Assembly (NCBI GenBank): GCA_023091735.1 | Contig: JALKBU010000050.1 | Coordinates: forward strand, 45,235 to 109,234 | Source: Trichomonas tenax | Lineage: Eukaryota; Parabasalia; Trichomonadida; Trichomonadidae | Direction: 5' to 3' | DNA length: 64,000 nucleotides | Shown here: one piece after another, positions 38,691 to 49,010 of the stretch | Layout: each line of letters opens with the position of its first letter | How positions within the stretch are numbered: position 1 is the stretch's first letter | Made by a program: the position numbers and the translations under genes | Notes under the pieces: model-generated | What the model saw: only the letters and a program-made list of their open reading frames with translations | Databases searched by the model: none | Told to the model about the DNA's origin: nothing

Positions 38691-39459
38691 AGTAAATATT
38701 ATAGAGCTATATTGTAGAAGTGTATTGACTCCATTTTTTGGATTTAGCGACCAAAATTGGTGAATTTAGAATGTCAGGCATATGTGCGATATATACAGAT
38801 GCCTTTAGTTATCCGACCAAACGGTTAGAGGTACTTTTTGTATCAATTTTTTGACACTTATCGTCTATATATGACTGAAATTGTGTTAGCAATGATATAT
38901 TAAATTTTTAAAATTGAAATAATTTGTAAAGTTTGGATTTATTTTGAATTTTGCTTTCTATTTTTGGTTATATTCTTGGTCAATCAAGCTTAAGCTATTC
39001 AAGTGCAATCACAGCTGGACAGAACTGTCTTCTAATAATACATTTTTAACTCATAATAATAAATAAGAAAATATCTATATTTTTAAATATCATTTTATAT
39101 ACTACTGACACATCACTGAATGGAATACAATGATACTTATATACCATCTGCTGTCTTTTTGTTGATTTAATTTGTAATTTGTTGCTAAATTGTAAATTGT
39201 GGATCAACATAAGCGACAATAGTAATATCCAACCGGATAGTGTGTATTCCTATCGTCACTAAAGCATATTGTTCATACTGACAATGTTGTCTGTGGACAT
39301 TCGAAGTCAATGCACTTCTTATATTGTTTATGTTAGAAAATATTATTCAATCATTGATTCCATTTGATATATAATTCTAAGTATTTATATGTAATAAATA
39401 TATGGAATATTTATCTCGGAGCTTAAAAAAAGATACATTCCAACTGAGGTAAAAAATAT
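38691..39459. other. Intergenic AT-rich DNA, nothing recognised
   Basis: No convincing coding, RNA or repeat feature between the QTRT2 and Nup155 genes. Confidence 0.5.
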
Positions 39460-39472
39460 TTTGACCTGTAAA
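39460..39472. promoter_or_regulatory. ACATGT-type motif (TTTGACCTGTAAA) upstream of Nup155
   Basis: This variant of the recurrent motif lies about 60 bp before the ATG at 39531. Confidence 0.45.
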
Positions 39473-39530
39473 TGTCAAAAGAATTGTAAACTGTCAAAAA
39501 ATCAGGACATTTAATTTTTCTTGCAAAGTT

Positions 39531-42500
39531 ATGCTGCGAAGGGACGCCCCTTTTTCGAACGAGCAGGACTTTGCGGGGATTATATCAAAGCTTGACGATC
39601 TATATACAAGTCAGAAGAAGAAACAGAGCGCTATTGACTCTAGTTTTACTCAATTCAAATATAATCAAACTAAAGATATGGGCGATTTGGTCTTTGATAC
39701 TTTAAAAGATGGCGCAGTCGTATATAAACATCCACAAAATGTTTTGGATGCCGCTGAAGCAACTAATATTCGATTATTCTTTGGAACTTTCCCAGAAATC
39801 AACTTATGTTACTGCGTTGTTGACAACAAACTGTACTACTGGAAGAAAGGAGATAAAAATGCCAAATTTTATTCAGAAAAAGGCGATTATATTACAAGTG
39901 TTATCATAAATAAACCAGATGGAGAAGTTTTTTACACGAAAAATGTTAAATGCGTGTTGGCTCTTGCGACAAATACAACAATATCGATAATTCCAATTAA
40001 AATTGACAGCATTTTATTCTCAAATGATTTAAATAGCAGCGAAGATTATCTCAATTTGCCTGATATCATTACAACAAACAAACACAGATTCGTTTGCTCT
40101 GCTCTTTGCCCCACTCAAAACAAATCTATTTTCGCTGGAAGTGATACTGGTTCTGTTTACTTATTGAAATACGAGGTCGACAAAACAAACGTCAAAAATA
40201 GAAAAATTAAATCATCAATGGTTCCTTCAATACCATTCAAGATTAAATTGTTAAATCACGTGATAAATTACGCTCCTTCATATATGTTCGACCGCTCTGG
40301 CATCGTGCAACTTTGCTACGAGCACACGCAAGGGTATTTAGCCGCTTTAGACAAAAATTCAAATATCAGATTTTTCGGTATTGACGAATTCTTTAATGTT
40401 TTTGAATTAGAATCAACAATAGGCGAAAATAACGGAAAGATCGTTAGACTCGTTCCAGTTCCAGAATCAGAATCACCAGCAATTAGATTCATAGGATTTA
40501 CAGACCAAGGCTTGAGAATAAACTACTTAGCGAGGGTAGATCCGATTGAAAATACTTTTAACATCATTTCATACATTGATGCCAGATATACACCTCCACA
40601 AGCTGTAGATCGTCTCCAAAACACTCTCGATGCAGTTACAACTCTCAACAATACAGTTCTCATCACAAAGAGCATCGTTTGCGTTATTTTATCACAGAGT
40701 ACAACAGAAGACCAAACAAAGCCAGTTGTTGCACAATATAGAATTGATCCATCACCAGAGATTTGCTTATCATTACAATATGCAGACCACATTCTTCCAG
40801 CACATCCAATCAATGCATTTAAGAATGCCTTTGGATGGCAGCACATCGCCTACTCTCCGGTTGTCGAACTATGCACAACGAGAAGTGTTTATTTGTTCAA
40901 ATTCAAACGTCCAGTTGATAACTTGTCATCATTCATCAGAGAAAGCAATGGAAACTACACGCCAAAGATTCACAAATGGATGAAAGAAAATCGTGATACT
41001 GCTGGTGCTACAGCTTTGCTTCTTGCTTCAGAAGATATTTCGCAGAAACGACAAGCATTGTTCATTTTGTCTCAGTTTGCTAAATCCGAATTCAAATTCC
41101 GTGATGACTTCGATACAAATCTCCAAGTTTCGAGCCATGCTTTCCTTCTTCGTGTTGGATATATTATTGAGCCTACGAGTTTTTCAAAGATATTTGAAGC
41201 TTTCGAAAAGAAGCGCGATGGACAAACACTCAAGAAATATAGAGTTGCAAGCATTTATGATGATTACTCAACAGAATTTATCACTAAGCAACTCAAAAGT
41301 GTTGCAGAACTCATAACAGAATATAACAGCATTTTAGTTACTCTCAAGAGTGATATTAAGAAGGATGACAAGACAGATAATCAGAATGAAGGAATCTTCT
41401 TATTCGAACTTTCCTCCTATATTAACACAATGATCGAAGTTTACACATTCATCGAAATTGCAAGCAAGCAAAAGAAGTCATTCCTCACATCAGCAATAAG
41501 CCTTCTTGACGAACCATACAGACACCGCCTTGTTGATATGGCTCTTGGCGACCAAACAGTACAGATTTCCGTTGTTGACTCATTAAGAGAACTCGCACTC
41601 AAGATGATGTTCTCCAACGGTGGCAAAGCAGATCTTGGTCACGAACTTCGCCGTCGTTGCCAGAGCTTCTTCACTTTGGAGGACTCTCAGTTGCTGACAG
41701 CTCTCGATGAGCTCAAGCGCTGCCCACCAAATTCACCTACACTCGACAGAATCGTTGATACACTTCTCAAGTATGTCAATCGTGCAGTAAACCTTGCTGA
41801 AGTCTGTTCTAAGCTTGTTGAGCTCAAGAACTACAAAGGTGTTGTTGATATCTGCCTTGCACGTGCTGCAGCAGTTGATCCAAGCCAGAAAGCTCTTCAA
41901 TGGTTCAAAGGCCAGAGGCTGAAGACAGATGAAGAAGGAAGAAATGCCTTTGATAGAAGATACAGATGTTATGAAGTCGTCTTTGATTTGTTAAATGAAC
42001 AGAAGGCATTTGATGTTATGGTTACAACTAATGATGAACTATTCCACTTGTGTCTTTATCAGCGTATCTTTGCTATGCACAAACAGGAGACATTATTACA
42101 GAGAAACACTCCATTCATCGAAGAATATCTCCAGGAGTTTGCCCCATCATTTATTCATGTTTATAGAGCAGCTCACAAGGAATACGGAGCCGCTGCCGTT
42201 GAACTCCTCAAGATGGCCACAACAGCACCAAAGCCAACACTTGATCAGCGTATTGAATTCCTCGCTGACGTTGCTAAGTATTCTCTTGCTGGTGGAATGA
42301 CTGATATGTTAAATGATGTCAAAGTCAAGCAGAATCTTGCGAAGATCCAGAAAATACTATGCGACAGAACAGGCATGGTTAAGGATGAACTGATGGATGG
42401 ACAGTCATTATTAAATGAATGCACATCACGCGGACAGTGGGATTTAGTTATCAGACTCGTCTCAGCGATGCCAGTTCAGACAACACAGCAAGATCAGCTT

Positions 42501-42941
42501 GTTTCACAGATTTGGACGAACATGCTTGTCGAGCAGTTGTGGAATTTCAATCTTTCAAAGGCTGCTGCTGACATCATTGACTGTGTCTCGCAAAAGAGTG
42601 ATACAGGCTGTGATATCTTGAATCCTCGTGTTGTTGTTCCAGTTCTCGAGGAATATAAGATGAATCACGCTGGAGAACCTCTTTGGGCCGAAGACACAAT
42701 AATTAAGTGTGGTGCTCGCCCGCAGGATGCTTTCAACGCCTATTATTCTATCTTAGAGAAGTCAAACTTGAGAAATGAAGTGAGAGCAGAGTATACATAT
42801 GCTGCGATCAAGCTTGCAAGCATTGGTGCAAGAGTTGACCAAAAGCAATTCGCTAATTTGAAGAAATGGATTGGTGATGTTGGCAAAGGCCTTCCATTCT
42901 TTAATGATACCCTGGCTATTCTTTCTTCACTTCCAAAGTAA
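39531..42941 (+). CDS. NUP155: Nucleoporin Nup155/Nup170-like (inner ring of nuclear pore)
   Basis: This is a large scaffold protein of the inner ring of the nuclear pore. The 1136-residue product has an N-terminal beta-propeller (about residues 55-480). Its conserved opening LFFGTFPEINLCYCVVDNKL followed by YYWKKGD matches the Nup155 signature in which a Trp follows the FPE-x-(x)n strand. A long alpha-solenoid follows to the C terminus (for example RHRLVDMALGDQTVQISVVD and ALQWFKGQRLKTDEEGRNAF). Length and domain order fit the family, which is about 1300-1400 in animals. The ATG at 39531 is the first in frame. Its upstream DNA has an ACATGT-type motif but no clear TCAYW initiator. Confidence 0.8.
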   Translation: MLRRDAPFSNEQDFAGIISKLDDLYTSQKKKQSAIDSSFTQFKYNQTKDMGDLVFDTLKDGAVVYKHPQNVLDAAEATNIRLFFGTFPEINLCYCVVDNKLYYWKKGDKNAKFYSEKGDYITSVIINKPDGEVFYTKNVKCVLALATNTTISIIPIKIDSILFSNDLNSSEDYLNLPDIITTNKHRFVCSALCPTQNKSIFAGSDTGSVYLLKYEVDKTNVKNRKIKSSMVPSIPFKIKLLNHVINYAPSYMFDRSGIVQLCYEHTQGYLAALDKNSNIRFFGIDEFFNVFELESTIGENNGKIVRLVPVPESESPAIRFIGFTDQGLRINYLARVDPIENTFNIISYIDARYTPPQAVDRLQNTLDAVTTLNNTVLITKSIVCVILSQSTTEDQTKPVVAQYRIDPSPEICLSLQYADHILPAHPINAFKNAFGWQHIAYSPVVELCTTRSVYLFKFKRPVDNLSSFIRESNGNYTPKIHKWMKENRDTAGATALLLASEDISQKRQALFILSQFAKSEFKFRDDFDTNLQVSSHAFLLRVGYIIEPTSFSKIFEAFEKKRDGQTLKKYRVASIYDDYSTEFITKQLKSVAELITEYNSILVTLKSDIKKDDKTDNQNEGIFLFELSSYINTMIEVYTFIEIASKQKKSFLTSAISLLDEPYRHRLVDMALGDQTVQISVVDSLRELALKMMFSNGGKADLGHELRRRCQSFFTLEDSQLLTALDELKRCPPNSPTLDRIVDTLLKYVNRAVNLAEVCSKLVELKNYKGVVDICLARAAAVDPSQKALQWFKGQRLKTDEEGRNAFDRRYRCYEVVFDLLNEQKAFDVMVTTNDELFHLCLYQRIFAMHKQETLLQRNTPFIEEYLQEFAPSFIHVYRAAHKEYGAAAVELLKMATTAPKPTLDQRIEFLADVAKYSLAGGMTDMLNDVKVKQNLAKIQKILCDRTGMVKDELMDGQSLLNECTSRGQWDLVIRLVSAMPVQTTQQDQLVSQIWTNMLVEQLWNFNLSKAAADIIDCVSQKSDTGCDILNPRVVVPVLEEYKMNHAGEPLWAEDTIIKCGARPQDAFNAYYSILEKSNLRNEVRAEYTYAAIKLASIGARVDQKQFANLKKWIGDVGKGLPFFNDTLAILSSLPK

Positions 42942-43319
42942 TTTATATATATATTATATTATAAAGTTTATTATTTAGAATTGAAACAATCCAATATTTT
43001 TACTCTTCACTAAATATCATCTAACTATGAACTTCATCGAAAATAGAAATGAATCTGAAAAATTCTCAAAAATATGTTTCCAATTAAGATCTAATAGTTT
43101 ATAAAAATTGATTTCTGAGGAGAATAACTTTTTGTCACATTTAGAATTGATGAAGGCTCAAATAATTCTGCGAATTGATCAAAAATTATAAAGAACATGA
43201 TTTGATTCAATAAATAGGGTCTTTTGATCTTGAGTAAATGAATGGATATGGAAATGGTCACCGAAGAGTTAAACCAACAACTGGAAATAAGGAAGAAATT
43301 TTGATTTTGACCTTTTTAC
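42942..43319. other. Intergenic AT-rich DNA, nothing recognised
   Basis: No feature seen apart from a TTTACATGACAAAA motif near 43320 that belongs to the next promoter. Confidence 0.5.
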
Positions 43320-43414
43320 TTTACATGACAAAACATGTTATTTAGTGAACTATCGCCGATCACATTTTGAAGTGAAAGTGCAGTTTTGCAAAAATAGGGG
43401 GAGAAACTTTAATA

Positions 43415-44452
43415 ATGACCTTCATGTTTACTTTCGATCCACGCAGATACAGACAGCTCCGAACTTCAGTTCCGCCGCTGAAATTCACGTGCTCAGCGCT
43501 GGCGAAGGATTCTCTGCCGCCGAGGCTCAGATACTGCTACCAGTTTTATGAGTACTTGTACAACTACAAGAGTGGCAAGGACGACACCGCTATATTCAGA
43601 ATGCCAGTTTCCGACGAACAGGCGGCGAATTACTCAAAAGTCATAAAGAATCCGATTGATTTATCAACAATAAGAAAGAAAATTCTTTCATCAAGATATA
43701 CATCGAAAGATGAGTTTAAAAGTGACATAGACTTAATGTGGGATAATTGTATCACATACAATGGCCCAGATTCGGAAATAGGATTATTAGCCGCACGAAT
43801 TCGCATGGATTTCGATAACGTCTGGGAAATTCATAACTCAATGAAGGATCCGGACTCTGCTAAGGAGGCATTGAAGCTTTTAGAAGAAACGCAAGGATTA
43901 TTCAAAGATTCAAGGGAATCCATCAAAAATACGTATGCTTTCCCTGACCTGATACAGGTGAAGAGCGAGCATCCTGTCAAACAGAAGACATCGCACGAAA
44001 GATTACAACAAGTCATCGAACAGCCGACGGAGGAAGAAATGAAGTCTCCGATGTCGACTGAAGAGAAATATAGGCTTGCAAAGAACATTGACCTTATGCC
44101 CATCGAGTTTCTGGGCCAGGTTATTCAGATCCTCAAGGAGCATCCTTGGTTTAAATCGGATGTTGAAGTTTCAATCCCATTCTCGGAAATTGATAACGCT
44201 ATGTTGCGAAGAATAGAGAAATATGTTAACGCCAACGCAGACAAAGAGCAACAAGTTAGAAGAATGTACCAAGAGAAGGTATCTGCTGAAGAACAAATCA
44301 AGTATATTAATGTTCAGTTGAACATCCTTAACGAGAAAATCCTTAGCAAGAATGTTAGCATGGAATCCTCTTCAGCAGCTTCCGAAGCTTCAGACACAGA
44401 AACTGGTTCAGATTCTTCTTCAGCTGGTTCAGAATCGGATTCGGACTCTTAA
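43415..44452 (+). CDS. BET-type protein: one bromodomain plus NET domain
   Basis: This is a likely chromatin reader that recruits transcription machinery to acetylated histones. The 345-residue product has a bromodomain at about residues 40-135: FYEYLYNYKSGKDD, KNPIDLSTIRKKI and DNCITYNGPDSEIG, with the acetyl-lysine Asn in TYN. A linker follows, then a NET domain at about 205-275 (EEKYRLAKNIDLMPIEFLGQ and VEVSIPFSEIDNAML). The C terminus is a Ser/Asp/Glu tail suited to CK2 phosphorylation. Animal and fungal BET proteins usually have two bromodomains, while this one has a single domain as in plant GTE proteins. The ATG at 43415 is the first. A TTTACATGACAAAA motif lies 95 bp upstream. It is convergent with the broken ROK kinase gene. 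Confidence 0.88.
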   Translation: MTFMFTFDPRRYRQLRTSVPPLKFTCSALAKDSLPPRLRYCYQFYEYLYNYKSGKDDTAIFRMPVSDEQAANYSKVIKNPIDLSTIRKKILSSRYTSKDEFKSDIDLMWDNCITYNGPDSEIGLLAARIRMDFDNVWEIHNSMKDPDSAKEALKLLEETQGLFKDSRESIKNTYAFPDLIQVKSEHPVKQKTSHERLQQVIEQPTEEEMKSPMSTEEKYRLAKNIDLMPIEFLGQVIQILKEHPWFKSDVEVSIPFSEIDNAMLRRIEKYVNANADKEQQVRRMYQEKVSAEEQIKYINVQLNILNEKILSKNVSMESSSAASEASDTETGSDSSSAGSESDSDS

Positions 44453-44625
44453 ATTTGTGTTGAATTTTGTTTTGATGAATATAGATATTAAACAAACATT
44501 GTTATTTTTCATAGATTCTCCATTGTTTAATGAAAAATTGTTTTGATTTAATGATGCATTTTGATGATTATAAGTTTTGTTTTGATTATAAGGAAATGCG
44601 TGTTGTGATAATAAAACTAAAATGT

Positions 44626-45541
44626 TTAGAGTGATTCATTGAGTTGTGATTGATGAGAAGCCTTTCCCTCTTTGAGTTCCCCCATGCCAATATAAATGGC
44701 ATCAACTAAGCCAGCATCCGAGCCAAAATGAGGTTTCAGGATGAGTGGCGTTGCGATATAATCGTTGAGAAGTTCACCGGTCCTTTTGTGGATTCTCTCA
44801 TAGAGAAATTGTCTCTTTGGATCAGTGATAATTCCACCACCAATGACTATAGCATCAAGAGAATATGATAAAGCAGCATTAGCGCATGCCTGGCCGATAT
44901 ATTCAACAAACAAATCCTAAATAGGATCATCGTTTGTAATTTTGTCACATTCTGATTGTGGGATTCCAAGTCTCTCAGCAATGGCTACAGATGAGATGAG
45001 GCCTCAATGCAGTCACTGTGGATGTGGCAGATGCCCTTGAATGTGTCGTTTTGCATTCTTCGAATATATCCATGGCCAAATTTGGGATGAAGTCTTCCGT
45101 GATAAATTTTATCATCAGAATATAGTCCGAGGCTGATTCCTGTTCCAATTGTGATATAAGAGAGAGATTTAATCGATGAATTTTCCTTTTTGTGTTCTAT
45201 GTATTCACTGAATGCCGGAGCATTGACATCTGTTTCTATTTTAATCGGAATGTCTGAGAAATACTTTTGAAATTCGTCCTTAATTGCAAAATATTGCCAA
45301 GCAGACTTCGGTGAGCGTCCAATTTTGCCTGTTTTAACATCCAGTGGTCCAAAAGATGCAATTCCGAGGACAGAACACTCCATGTTCGACTGTTTCAAAT
45401 GTTGTGATAATAATAAAACCATTGTTGCTGGATTTGACTCCTTCACTCCTTTATATCTGAACTTTATGTCTCCTTTCTCGTCAGAAATTGCAACAGCAGC
45501 ACTCGTTCCTCCAAGTTCGACGCCCAAACAAATTTCGACAT
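44626..45541 (-). pseudogene. ROK-family sugar kinase (glucokinase/fructokinase-like), disrupted
   Basis: The two large pieces are an N-terminal 180-codon frame with the ATP motif (GVELGGTSAAVAIS), LGIASFGPLDVKTGKIG and TIGTGISLGL, and a C-terminal 95-codon frame with DAIVIGGGI and PHFGSDAGLVDAIYIG. Between them, the DCIEASSHL end is best explained by one lost base, after which the expected SSVAIAERLG reads in another frame up to an in-frame TAG (PI stop DLFVEY). A second one-base shift lies just after the ATG at 45541: the frame from that ATG does not enter the kinase frame. At least two frameshifts and one stop mean it is dead. The ACATGT-type promoter motif is still present. Confidence 0.8.
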
Positions 45542-46710
45542 GTAATTTGTTTTTATTGTCAAATTCTTGATTTTACACGTCATATTTTTCTATATATTAT
45601 AATTTAATTTAAATTTTGAAAATGAAGTTTTTGCGAGTTAAGATTATGGCGATAATGTAGGTCATAATAGTTTCGCTTTTTCGAAAATAACTAGCCACAT
45701 AATCTGCAATAGTGAAAAATTATCAAAGCATATCAAAAAAATAAAAATACAATAGGGTATTATCTTGAAGAAAAATCAAATAATGATTGATAAAAAGCTT
45801 GAATTTAATTAGAATGGTAACTTATTTCAAAATTTTTGAAAAAAAAAATGAAAAATATATTGATATTTCAAAATAAAATTTGTGTCAAATGCAATTAATT
45901 ATGGTACTATGCTAGAGCATATCAGTAAAATTGCAAAACAACAGATGTGCTCATTCAAATTTGGAGCAATTTTGCTTTCATCCTCAATATATATATGAGT
46001 GTCAAGAAATTTCTCAATCATGATGGATCTTATCAATATTCTATAATTATACAATTACAATTTTGTAGCATCATATTAGATGTACTTTATTATAACATAT
46101 TCCATAAAATTCTCATATAGTTACAATATCTGGATTCCTATAACTAAACACTATTTCTGCATTTTCCTATACTTTTCATATTGTGATTGTATTCAAAATT
46201 TAATATCTTTAAATTTCTGTTATATATACTTTTCTTATTAATTACAACATTTTCCTTTGAAAGTCTCCGATTATTATTCATTCAAAAAATCAAAATACGT
46301 TATATTCTAATGGACTCAGATCAACATTCCCAAATTTTATCGCACAATTCGAACATAATTTGTGACCTTTTTCTTATCGTTTCACAAAACTATAGTCATT
46401 CTCAAACTTTCTGTCATGATCCCTCAAAATTTTGCTATAAACCTTTGCTTGGGGATACAAGGTTTAACCATTTATCAAATCTTCTCAAAATTTTCCAATA
46501 CATTTTGGGTCCTCAATATTACTGGGGAGTGGTATTAATATAATACATAACAAAGCAATGATATTTGTTTTAACTTTTTTTTGACAAATAATTTCATTTT
46601 TTACAAACAAATAAACAATATCACTTCTTGTCAATTTTTTAAAAATAGTCGAAATTATAGTAATATGATCGTGGATGTTATCAGCATATTGGCCAATTGA
46701 ATCACGTAAC
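45542..46710. other. Intergenic AT-rich DNA
   Basis: A frame of 118 codons at 46187-46543 starts with TTG, is hydrophobic and AT-driven, and matches nothing I know. I do not call it a gene. A TTTTACACGTCATA motif lies near 45574. Confidence 0.4.
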
Positions 46711-46960
46711 TTATTTTTTGGAAATTACATATGTTGCATCTCCGTGAAATTTAATATCTTCTTTTTCTAATTTTGCACAACATTCATTGCATGTTAACGA
46801 TGCACACATCTTCATTATACTAGACCTATCAGTTTGATTACCATTATTAGTTAGAAACAATTAAAATTCGATTTGCGAATTTCTTTAACTGCAATAAATC
46901 AGGGTTAACAAAATTGCTGGGATCATATCATTTATTATAATTAATTGAGAGTATTAGAGT
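46711..46960 (-). pseudogene. Short Cys-containing coding remnant
   Basis: A 34-codon minus-strand frame (46711-46815) reads KMCASLTCNECCAKLEKEDI and ends in VISKK. Upstream, in another frame, YDPSNFVNPDLLQLKKFANR looks once-coding. Together they suggest the 3' end of a decayed gene of unknown family with a CxxCC motif. Confidence 0.3.
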
Positions 46961-47064
46961 TTCGACGTCTAAATTTCATGATGTGCTATTTCTAAGGATG
47001 AATCAATTGGAGATAAAGTAAAAAAAGCTCCGTATCATTAAATAAGAATAAAAACAAAAATACT

Positions 47065-48513
47065 TTACTTAAATCCTTTGTACCGTCCAGTGAAGACATA
47101 CTTCTCTGGATTTCGCATAACTTCTTCAATGCGGCGTTCTTCATCGCGCCATCTTTGAACAGTTGCTTCTGCTTCTTCTCTTTCACGCCTGCGCATGAGT
47201 TCATCATTTCTTGCCTTGAGATTAGACTGATTCCTGAGCATTTGCGCTTGTAATTGAATCTTCATTCTGTGTTCTTCCTCCTCTTCTCTTTGTGCTTGAA
47301 GTGCACGCTGCGTCTCAATCTCGTTCTGATACTTCTCGAATACTTTATCTCTTCGAGCATCATCGATCTTCCTCTGTCTGTCCTCCATTTGCCAAACTTG
47401 ATAAGAGCGAGCATCAAGTTGCAAATTCCTTCGTTTCTCTTCAAGTCTTTGGCGTTCAGCATCTTCCTTCGCCTGTTGTTCATACTGCGCGCGACGAATG
47501 TTCATTTCCGCTCTATCATCTTCTGCTTTCTTCTTTCCGAGCTGCATCTGCAGAAGTCTCTTTTCTTCTTCTGCCTTCTTCTGTGCTGCGAGTTTGCGAA
47601 CCAAATTCTCCTCCTGTTCGCGCCTGAGTTCTTCTTTAGCGATGTTCAAATATTTCTCGTCAAGCTCTGCATCACGGCGTCTCTCTGCTGCTCTATAAGC
47701 AAGCTGTGACTGATTAAGTCTATCAAGTTCTCTGCGATGATTTTCTTGTTGTCTCATTTTCTCTTCCGCTTGTCTTCTTGCATTGGCAATATCTTCCTCA
47801 TTCTGGCGGCGGAATCTAAGTCCTTCTTCCTCTTCTTCCTTTTTCTGGCGCTGAATGTCTTGATTCCTGACTTGCATCTGGTTTGTCCATGTTTGCTTGT
47901 TCTCTTGCTGCTTGTCGCGGAACTCCTGATTCTCCCTGTGCCTTCTTTCTTGATATTCAATGACACCTTGTCTCACATAGTCATCGTACGCATCTTCTTC
48001 TCTAATGTAGTCGAATTTGTGCCTCTCTTTCTCCTTGACCTGCTCCTGGCGATCCTGTGCAACCTTCTTCACGATTTCGCGTGAGATTCTCTCGCGAAGA
48101 GGATCGCAATTCTCAATCCATTGCTGATTGAGTTTTTGACGGACTTCTGCTTGTCTTTGTGCCTCATTTTTAGCTCGTATTTGTTCAAGTCTCTGTTGCA
48201 AGCGTGCTCTGTGCTCCATTGGGGTCTCAATCTTTCTCTGTATCTCTCCAATGAATAATTGTTCTTCTCTCATTAATAAATTCGATAACTTGTCTCTTCT
48301 TCGCTCCAAATCTTTCTGCGCTTCTTCTCTTCTTGCAATAACGCGTCGTGCGGTTTCTTTTGCGTTGTAATGTCGTGTTGATTCGTCGATAAAGTTTTGT
48401 CTTATTCGAGCGATTCTGTCGTCGTGTGCTGCTTCATTATAAAACCTGAGTCTGTCATTTCTCTCGATTTCATCGTTAATTCTCTGCAAACCCAGGCTGC
48501 GCACACTTCTCAT
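47065..48513 (-). CDS. CFAP53: CFAP53/CCDC11-like axonemal coiled-coil protein (TPH domain)
   Basis: This is a probable microtubule-inner protein of flagellar axonemes. The 482-residue product is almost entirely charged coiled coil, rich in Arg, Glu and Gln, with the trichohyalin-plectin-homology pattern. The N-terminal half follows CFAP53: RRDKLSNLLMREEQLFIGEI, then PMEHRARLQQRLEQIRAK, then LNQQWIENCDPLRERISREI. It ends in YVFTGRYKGFK. CFAP45 and MNS1 are related alternatives, but the WIENCDPLRE segment is more CFAP53-like. Trichomonads are flagellated, so the role is expected. It is divergent from Cdc20 at 49011, with two TGTCRTGTAAAA motifs close upstream. Confidence 0.65.
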   Translation of the reverse strand: MRSVRSLGLQRINDEIERNDRLRFYNEAAHDDRIARIRQNFIDESTRHYNAKETARRVIARREEAQKDLERRRDKLSNLLMREEQLFIGEIQRKIETPMEHRARLQQRLEQIRAKNEAQRQAEVRQKLNQQWIENCDPLRERISREIVKKVAQDRQEQVKEKERHKFDYIREEDAYDDYVRQGVIEYQERRHRENQEFRDKQQENKQTWTNQMQVRNQDIQRQKKEEEEEGLRFRRQNEEDIANARRQAEEKMRQQENHRRELDRLNQSQLAYRAAERRRDAELDEKYLNIAKEELRREQEENLVRKLAAQKKAEEEKRLLQMQLGKKKAEDDRAEMNIRRAQYEQQAKEDAERQRLEEKRRNLQLDARSYQVWQMEDRQRKIDDARRDKVFEKYQNEIETQRALQAQREEEEEHRMKIQLQAQMLRNQSNLKARNDELMRRREREEAEATVQRWRDEERRIEEVMRNPEKYVFTGRYKGFK

Positions 48514-48540
48514 TTATTTTTAATAAACGTACATTTTTAT

Positions 48541-48572
48541 TTGTCGTGTAAAATATTTTTGTCATGTAAAAT
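48541..48572. promoter_or_regulatory. Two ACATGT-type motifs upstream of CFAP53-like gene
   Basis: TTGTCGTGTAAAA (48541-48553) and TTTGTCATGTAAAA (48558-48571) are in tandem, 28-58 bp before the minus-strand ATG. Confidence 0.55.
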
Positions 48573-48996
48573 ATATTTTACTGACAAATTTCATGGTACC
48601 ATAAACATCAAAATATCTTGAAATATGATTGAACATAACAATCATCTTCTTCAATTATATGCTAGAACAGAAACCACAGAATTTGATAATCTATCTATTA
48701 TGATTATAGAACATGTACTTTATGATGAAACATGAATTTTAAAATGGCAAGAATCTGTTTATGAAATAGTATTGAAAAGACAATGTGATGTATTTCAAAA
48801 ATACCTAAGGTATCAATTTAACAATAATTTTGACCTTATTTTCTAAAGATTCATTCAATTTCAAATCAAAATTTGTTCATATTCGTGAGCTATCGCAATT
48901 CCTTGCATGTTTATGTTAAAGATTTTTGTGGGAGAATCTAAATGAATATAAACGAAGGAACAATTTTGGATTTATCTATACGTTTAAAATTTAAAA
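48573..48996. other. Intergenic between divergent genes, nothing further recognised
   Basis: AT-rich DNA between CFAP53-like and Cdc20 promoters. A short in-frame extension of Cdc20 starts here (48942) but precedes the initiator. Confidence 0.45.
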
Positions 48997-49004
48997 TCAT
49001 TTTT
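48997..49004 (+). promoter_or_regulatory. Initiator TCATTTTT that decides the Cdc20 start
   Basis: TCATTTTT lies six bases before the ATG at 49011 and downstream of the earlier in-frame ATG at 48942. The 23 residues from the earlier ATG are therefore probably not translated. Confidence 0.55.
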
Positions 49005-49010
49005 CGAAAA

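Noticed and set aside
46187..46543. 118-codon open frame on the plus strand
   Set aside because: Begins with TTG, is dominated by Phe/Ile/Leu from AT-rich DNA, has no recognisable motif, and has no initiator near a usable ATG.
47254..48084. Plus-strand frames opposite the CFAP53-like gene, including a long Ser/Leu/Phe-rich one
   Set aside because: Antisense of Glu/Arg-rich coiled-coil codons always gives open Ser/Leu/Phe-rich frames.
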